64,000 nt of DNA from Phil1 sp964487565. Lineage in GTDB: Bacteria; Bacillota; Clostridia; Christensenellales; CAG-138. This document shows, one piece after another, positions 59,062 through 64,000 of the stretch. The stretch lies in contig CAZARN010000006.1 in NCBI GenBank assembly GCA_964487565.1, forward strand, positions 62,001-126,000, read 5' to 3'. The notes under the pieces were generated by a model. That model was not told the origin of the DNA. It saw nothing but the letters and a program-made list of their open reading frames with translations, and ran no database searches. Position 1 is the first letter of the stretch; each line of letters begins with the position of its first letter. The position numbers and the translations under genes were made by a program.

Positions 59062-60408
59062 TCAGAATCCGAACGGGAAGCCCTTCTTGCCGCGTTTGAA
59101 TCCCTTTTTTCCGCCTGCCCCGGTAAGCTGCTTCATCATCTTGCGGCTTGCCTCAAACTGGTTGAGCAGACGGTTGACCTCCTGTATGCTGGTCCCGCTG
59201 CCGCGCGCGATCCGCTTCCTTCGGCTTGCGTTGAGTATATCCGGCTTTTTGCGCTCCTGTTTTGTCATGGAGCGGATTATCGCCTGCGTGCGCGCCATTT
59301 GTTTCTCATCGATCTCAACGTTGCCGAGCTTTGACGCATCCATCCCCGGCAGCATGCCGAGAATATCCTGCATGGAACCCATGCCTTTCATCTGCTCGAA
59401 CTGATCGAGGTAATCGTCGAGCGTGAATTCATCGCTCCTGATCTTGCTTTCAAGCTCCATAGCCTTCTTTTCATCAAAGGCTGTCTGCGCTTTTTCAATG
59501 AGCGTGAGCACGTCGCCCATGCCGAGTATTCTTGACGCCATCCTGTCGGGATGGAAAGGCTCTATATCGGTCAGCTTCTCGCCCGTGCCGCAGAATTTTA
59601 TGGGTTTGCCGGTCACGGCCTTTACGGAAAGAGCCGCGCCGCCGCGTGTATCGCCGTCAAGCTTCGTCATGATAACGCCCGTAAGCTCCAGTTTCTCATT
59701 GAAGGCTTTCGCAACGTTCACTGCGTCCTGTCCTGTCATGGCGTCGATTGTGAGCAGAATTTCCGACGGATGCACGGCGTCGCGCACCGCGGCGATCTCA
59801 TCCATCATGTTTTCATCAATATGGAGTCTGCCCGCCGTATCGATTATAACAACATCGCAAAGCGTGCGTTTGGCTTCCGTTATCGCAAGCTTCGCCGTTT
59901 CAACGGGATCGCTTTGCCCGCGCTCAAATACCGGCACGCCAACCTTTTCGGCGACGATCTTCAACTGATCGATTGCGGCAGGACGGTATATATCACACGC
60001 CACGACCATAGGCGATTTGTTGTATTGCTTTTTTAGGAAACCGGAAAGCTTCCCGGCCATTGTTGTTTTGCCGGCGCCCTGAAGGCCCGCAAGCAGTATA
60101 ACCGCCGGTGTTTGGGAACCGAAATCAAGCTTGGCGTTCTCTCCGCCCATAAGCTTCGTCAGCTCCTCGTTGACGATCTTTACGACCTGCTGACCCGGCG
60201 TGAGGCTTTCAAGCACGTCAGTCCCGACAGCCCTGTCGGTGACCGAGTTTATGAAGCTTTTAACCACCGTGAAGCTGACGTCAGCTTCAAGGAGGGCAAG
60301 TTTGACCTCGCGCATGGCTTCGCGGACGTCTTTTTCCGAAAGCCGTCCTTTGCCCGAAAGCTTTTTGAAAACGTTTTGAAGTTTTGCCGAGAGGCCGTCA
60401 AACGCCAT
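59062..60408 (-). CDS. ffh: Signal recognition particle protein Ffh
   Basis: The SRP GTPase that captures signal sequences. 448 residues: N domain, G domain (VILLAGLQGAGKTTMAGKLS, VIIDTAGRLHIDE, TKLDGDTRGGAALS), and the Met-rich M domain with MGSMQDILGMLPGMDASKLG, RRKRIARGSGTSIQEVNRLL. Length normal. It follows ylxM and overlaps it by 11 bases. Confidence 0.97.
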   Translation of the reverse strand: MAFDGLSAKLQNVFKKLSGKGRLSEKDVREAMREVKLALLEADVSFTVVKSFINSVTDRAVGTDVLESLTPGQQVVKIVNEELTKLMGGENAKLDFGSQTPAVILLAGLQGAGKTTMAGKLSGFLKKQYNKSPMVVACDIYRPAAIDQLKIVAEKVGVPVFERGQSDPVETAKLAITEAKRTLCDVVIIDTAGRLHIDENMMDEIAAVRDAVHPSEILLTIDAMTGQDAVNVAKAFNEKLELTGVIMTKLDGDTRGGAALSVKAVTGKPIKFCGTGEKLTDIEPFHPDRMASRILGMGDVLTLIEKAQTAFDEKKAMELESKIRSDEFTLDDYLDQFEQMKGMGSMQDILGMLPGMDASKLGNVEIDEKQMARTQAIIRSMTKQERKKPDILNASRRKRIARGSGTSIQEVNRLLNQFEASRKMMKQLTGAGGKKGFKRGKKGFPFGF

Positions 60409-60730
60409 CTGTGCCTTCTATCCTTTCGATAAGCCGCGCAAGCGTTTCGCGTGCGTCGGCGTCCGTCTCTTTCGTTTCAAGCTCCCTGAGCTTTTTTATG
60501 ATCTCCATGTCGCGCGCCATAAGGCCAAGCCGCGATTCATATTCACGGAGCTGTTCCTCCCCGCGAACGATCGCATCGCGTACCGCCTGACGCGATATCT
60601 TTTCCTGTTCGGCGATCTCCGCAAGGGAAAGATCCTCATCGTAATGCAGCAGGAGCATCATGCGCTGCTTTTGTGTGAGAAGCGCGCCGTAAAACTCCAG
60701 CAGCATACCCGTTTCGGTACGTTTATCCAT
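60398..60730 (-). CDS. ylxM: YlxM-type DNA-binding protein of the SRP operon
   Basis: 110 residues with a sigma-70 region-4-like helix-turn-helix (QRMMLLLHYDEDLSLAEIAE, QEKISRQAVRDAI) and a C-terminal helix. It is the usual partner of ffh in Firmicutes, promoting SRP assembly in Streptococcus. ATG at 60730 is eight bases after GGAG. Confidence 0.93.
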   Translation of the reverse strand: MDKRTETGMLLEFYGALLTQKQRMMLLLHYDEDLSLAEIAEQEKISRQAVRDAIVRGEEQLREYESRLGLMARDMEIIKKLRELETKETDADARETLARLIERIEGTDGV

Positions 60731-60744
60731 ATCAGGCACTCCGC

Positions 60745-60766
60745 TGTAAAGGTTTTTTGCTTTACA
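60745..60766 (-). other. Hairpin in the ylxM-ffh leader
   Basis: TGTAAAG-CAAAAAAC-CTTTACA, 7-bp perfect stem, in the short leader just before the ribosome site. No U-tract, so not a terminator. Confidence 0.4.
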
Positions 60767-60774
60767 CCTTAGTT

Positions 60775-60802
60775 ATTATATCCGTATCCGGCGATATGTC
60801 AA
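60775..60802 (-). promoter_or_regulatory. Promoter of ylxM-ffh
   Basis: Minus strand TTGACA (60802-60797), N16, TATAAT (60780-60775), both hexamers perfect. Confidence 0.88.
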
Positions 60803-60818
60803 GCAATTTCTTTGGTTT

Positions 60819-61724
60819 TCACAGCAATGCCGAGGCATATGACGCCGCGTCGAAAGGCTGAAGGTCGTCAATACCCTCGCCCACCCCGACGAAACGCACA
60901 GGCAGGCCGAGTTCCTGCTTTATCGCAACCGCCATGCCGCCTTTTGCCGTACCGTCAAGCTTTGTCAGTATAACGCCCGTAAGGCCGGTCGTCTCCTTGA
61001 AGGCGCGCGCCTGCGCGATAGCGTTCTGGCCGGTTGTGGCGTCGAGCACGAGAAGGGATTCGACCGGAACATCCGGCAGCTCCCTGTCTATCACGCGGCG
61101 TATCTTTGAAAGCTCGCTCATCAGATTCTTCTTGTTGTGCAGTCTGCCCGCAGTGTCGCAAAGCAACAGATCGCAGCCCCTTGCCTTGTATGACGCGGCT
61201 GCGTCAAATACCACCGCCGCCGGATCTGCGCCTTCGTTGTGCTTCACGATCGGCACGCCAGCGCGTTCCGCCCAAACGCTCAACTGCTCCGCCGCGGCCG
61301 CGCGGAAGGTATCGGCAGCCGCCATCATGGGCTTTCTGCCGGATTCTTTATAGTAATGCGCCATCTTTCCTATGGACGTCGTCTTGCCGACCCCGTTCAC
61401 GCCCACGATAAGCAGCACCGCCGGCCCTTTTTCTGCGGCAAACTCTTCGTCCGGCTGCATGCGCTCCTCAAGCATTGTCACAAGCTCCGCCTTGGCTTCG
61501 CTCCTCTCGCGGATGCGTTTCTCATCGATCACCGTACCAAGCTCCCCGACAAGGCTCTGCGCAACGTCAACGCCCATATCGGCGACTATCATCGCTTCCT
61601 CAAGTTCGTCAAAAAATGCGGCGTTTATACGTTCCTCGCCGGCGAACAAACCGGAAAGAAGTCCTCCGCCGGTATTGCGAAGCGTGTTCTTCAGCTTTTC
61701 AAAAAACGTTTTCTTCTCTTGCAT
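60819..61724 (-). CDS. ftsY: Signal recognition particle receptor FtsY
   Basis: The membrane-associated SRP receptor GTPase. 301 residues: N domain, G1 LLIVGVNGVGKTTSIGKMAH, DTFRAAAAEQL, CDTAGRLHNK and TKLDGTAKGGMAVAI. It is the short form, without a long acidic A domain, as in most Firmicutes. It follows smc by ten bases. Confidence 0.97.
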   Translation of the reverse strand: MQEKKTFFEKLKNTLRNTGGGLLSGLFAGEERINAAFFDELEEAMIVADMGVDVAQSLVGELGTVIDEKRIRERSEAKAELVTMLEERMQPDEEFAAEKGPAVLLIVGVNGVGKTTSIGKMAHYYKESGRKPMMAAADTFRAAAAEQLSVWAERAGVPIVKHNEGADPAAVVFDAAASYKARGCDLLLCDTAGRLHNKKNLMSELSKIRRVIDRELPDVPVESLLVLDATTGQNAIAQARAFKETTGLTGVILTKLDGTAKGGMAVAIKQELGLPVRFVGVGEGIDDLQPFDAASYASALL

Positions 61725-61734
61725 GGTTTCTCCT

Positions 61735-64000
61735 TTATGCGCTGAATTTGGCGCTCACTACCTTTGAAACGCCCTTCTCCTCCATCGCAACGCCATAAAG
61801 CGCGTTGCAAACTTCCATGCTGCCCTTGCGGTGAGTGATGAGTATGAACTGTGTATCCTGCGAATAGTGCTTCACATACTGGGCGACGGTCGAAACGTTC
61901 ACCTCGTCAAGCGACGATTCTATCTCATCAAGGATACAGAACGCCGTGGGTTTAAGTTTCAGAATCGCAAACAGCAACGCGATTGCCGTCAATGCGCGTT
62001 CCCCGCCTGACAAAAGCGAAAGAAGCTGCAATTTCTTTCCAGGAGGCTGCGCGATTATTTCTATGTTGCAGTTCAGTATATCATTCTTGTCCGAGAGGAC
62101 AAGCTCTGCGCTTCCGCCGCCGAAAAGCTCCGCGAACGTCGCCGAGAAATTCTCCTGTATCCGCGTGAACTGACGGCGGAACTCGTTTTCCATCGTCGAG
62201 ACGAGCTGCTCGATAAGCTCGCGCAGATCGGCTTCCGCCTTTGTAAGATCGTCGTATTGCACGCTCAGCGTGTCATAGCGTTCCTTCACCGATTTATAAT
62301 CCTCTATGGCGTTGAGGTTCACATCGCCAAGCTCCTTTATGGCGTGTTTGAGCTCATCCACGCGGATATGCGACGCCGTCACGGCGATATCCCGCCTGTA
62401 AGGCTGCGCGTTCTCATACGTCAGCTCATAATCCTCCCATATACGGTCCTGTATTCCCTTAAGCTCCATTTCTGCACGGCTGATATTAAGCTCCGTTCTG
62501 TGGCTTCTGTCGCGCAGCGCCGCAAGCTCGTCACCCGCGGCCGAACGCCTTTCGCGCAGCTCATCGAGGGACTTCAGATGCTTCGCGCGCTCTTCCTCCG
62601 CCGCGTGCAGACGGTCCGTCAGGGCGTCGACCTCGCGCCGTTCGCTTTCTATGCTGCCTTCTATCGCGCTCATTTCCTTTGTGAGCGCATCGAACTGCGC
62701 CTTATACTCACAAAGCTTCTTCGCGTTGTCAGCATCGGTATTCCGAAGCGCCGCAGCCTCCTTTTTGAGCCGCTCAAGCTCCGCGTCGGCGGCGGAAAGC
62801 TCCTTGCCGGCCGCGGCTGCCGCAACGCGCATATCCGAATACTGCGCGGTCTTCTGCTCATACTGCCCGCGCAGCGCTGCAAGGCTGTCCTGCGCCGCCT
62901 TAATATCGTCCTGCGTGGCCGTCTTGCCCTCCTCGATGGAGGTGCTGTCATGCTCCGCGTTTTTGAATTGCGCGTCGATGTTTTCTATATCATCCCGTAT
63001 GCGTCCGATCTCTTCGTCCGCATCCGAAAGCGCCTCGCTCGCCTCATCCACATACTTTTTGATTATGTCCGTCTTCTCTGTGTGGGCGGCAAGCTCGACC
63101 TCTTTTTCATGCAGCGCGTCCGAACGCTCGCCGACAGCTTTGTTTGCGTTGTCCAATCCCGCTTCGAGCGTATCAGCTTCTTCAGTTTTTATCCTGCTCT
63201 CCTCTTCGAGCGCTATATTGCGCTTTCTGAGATCGTCTATCTCCCGTTCACGGCCGACAAGGCTGAACTCACGCTTTTGCATGCTTCCGCCCGTCATGGA
63301 ACCGCCTGGATTGATTATATCGCCCTTGAGTGTTGCGATGCGGAACCCCGAATGCGCCTGTTTGTTTATGGCGATGCCGGCGTCAAGATCGCTGACGATG
63401 ACGGTGCGTCCCAAAAGGTTTTCAACAACGCCGCGATAGCGTTCGTCAAACGAGATCAACTCGCTTGCGACGCCCACGAAACCCTGCACGCGGCACATCG
63501 CCCGCTCCCTGTCATCAAGCACGCGCGGCCTCATCGCCGTGACAGGCAAAAACGTTGCCCGTCCGTAGTCGCGCTTTCTCAGATAGTCTATTACTGTCTT
63601 TGCATCCTCTTCGGTTTTCGTCACAATATTCTGCAGTGCAGGTCCAAGGGACATCTCGATCGCCGTCTCATATTCCGAAGGCACGCGGATAAGCTCCGCC
63701 AGTACGCCTTCCATGCGCCGTTTGAGCTGTATGTCGCGCTCCGCATCGCGCAGCAGGTTTCTCACGCTTGAATAGTAGCCCTCATGCGCGCGTTTCATTT
63801 CCTCGAGCACCTTGAGCCTTGCCCTTCCGGCTTCAGCCTGCTGCTCCGCGCTGCGCACGGCGTCCCGCGCCTCGCGCAGCCTTTGGTTTGTTTCGTTGAG
63901 AAAGCTTATCGCTTCGGCCTTTGCCAGGCTGAGTTCATCGCGCTCTTCCTCGATCTTTTTCTGCGCCAGCAGCGCGTCGGCATATTCAGCGTTCAACTCG
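61735..64000 (-). CDS. smc: Chromosome segregation protein SMC, C-terminal part
   Basis: A condensin ATPase that compacts and separates chromosomes. About 755 of roughly 1,180 residues are visible; the N-terminal Walker A half lies beyond the right edge. Seen: coiled coil, the hinge (IEMSLGPALQNIVTKTEEDA, GGSMTGGSMQKRE), a second long coiled coil (RL/E-rich), and the C-terminal ABC head with LLSGGERALTAIALLFAIL, CILDEIESSLDEVNV and the switch ITHRKGSMEVCNAL. It heads the smc-ftsY operon. Confidence 0.97.
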   Translation of the reverse strand, partial: ELNAEYADALLAQKKIEEERDELSLAKAEAISFLNETNQRLREARDAVRSAEQQAEAGRARLKVLEEMKRAHEGYYSSVRNLLRDAERDIQLKRRMEGVLAELIRVPSEYETAIEMSLGPALQNIVTKTEEDAKTVIDYLRKRDYGRATFLPVTAMRPRVLDDRERAMCRVQGFVGVASELISFDERYRGVVENLLGRTVIVSDLDAGIAINKQAHSGFRIATLKGDIINPGGSMTGGSMQKREFSLVGREREIDDLRKRNIALEEESRIKTEEADTLEAGLDNANKAVGERSDALHEKEVELAAHTEKTDIIKKYVDEASEALSDADEEIGRIRDDIENIDAQFKNAEHDSTSIEEGKTATQDDIKAAQDSLAALRGQYEQKTAQYSDMRVAAAAAGKELSAADAELERLKKEAAALRNTDADNAKKLCEYKAQFDALTKEMSAIEGSIESERREVDALTDRLHAAEEERAKHLKSLDELRERRSAAGDELAALRDRSHRTELNISRAEMELKGIQDRIWEDYELTYENAQPYRRDIAVTASHIRVDELKHAIKELGDVNLNAIEDYKSVKERYDTLSVQYDDLTKAEADLRELIEQLVSTMENEFRRQFTRIQENFSATFAELFGGGSAELVLSDKNDILNCNIEIIAQPPGKKLQLLSLLSGGERALTAIALLFAILKLKPTAFCILDEIESSLDEVNVSTVAQYVKHYSQDTQFILITHRKGSMEVCNALYGVAMEEKGVSKVVSAKFSA

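Noticed and set aside
1..64000. CRISPR arrays, tRNA or rRNA genes, IS elements and prophage genes.
   Set aside because: No regularly spaced repeats, tRNA T-loop patterns, transposase or phage proteins were seen on either strand.

Overview
The window is a stretch of chromosome from an endospore-forming, Gram-positive clostridial (Firmicutes) bacterium. The signs are SpoIIID, a SleB-type hydrolase, a B12-dependent class II ribonucleotide reductase, ComF, ComM, DprA, and a housekeeping cluster running smc-ftsY-ylxM-ffh-rpsP-khpA-rimM-trmD-rplS-rbgA-rnhB-yraN-comM-dprA-topA-trmFO-hslVU whose order is largely that of Bacillus subtilis. By eye the DNA is moderately GC-rich, which suggests a Christensenellales- or Oscillospirales-like lineage rather than a low-GC Clostridium; the species cannot be named from the sequence. 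No tRNA, rRNA, CRISPR array, IS element or prophage was seen.

Layout. 1-6333: the 5' part of nrdJ behind a long palindrome with an NrdR-like core; asd behind a candidate threonine leader-peptide attenuator; spoIIID with a SigE-like promoter; comF-recD2; and, on the + strand, a NodB-type deacetylase. 6519-15678 (minus): an eight-gene peptide-use operon of S9 peptidase, OppA-B-C-D-F, creatininase-family amidohydrolase and M42 aminopeptidase, with a divergent LysR gene. 16845-20913: an AbgA-like M20 amidohydrolase, an SLC13-type permease and a divergent LysR gene. 21063-24792 (plus): an SDR, an MFS carrier and a GH2 glycosidase. 24831-27679: an XRE-TPR regulator, a ComEC-like metallo-beta-lactamase and a solitary acyl carrier protein. 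27733-35742: argH, long-form hpf, a FeoA-FeoB fusion behind a DtxR-like operator, phzF, a MATE exporter and an unknown membrane protein. 35799-64000 (all minus): rpoD-dnaG-dgt, rpsI-rplM, trmL, a SleB-like lipoprotein, hslUV, trmFO, topA, dprA, comM, gtrA, a very large two-module GT-C glycosyltransferase, then yraN to smc, which runs off the right edge.

How it works together. The left half is metabolic and accessory: peptide import and hydrolysis, amidohydrolase plus transporter, sugar uptake and cleavage, iron uptake, each beside its own regulator or operator. The right half is conserved information processing, interrupted by the surface-glycosylation pair (GT-C fusion plus GtrA) between yraN and comM.

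The most notable element is the 34-codon open reading frame with seven Thr codons followed by an intrinsic terminator just upstream of asd. This is the architecture of ribosome-mediated attenuation of threonine-family biosynthesis, where a T-box or riboswitch would be more usual in Firmicutes. The 1,253-residue CBM/GT-C/beta-sandwich/GT-C fusion is the most unusual protein.
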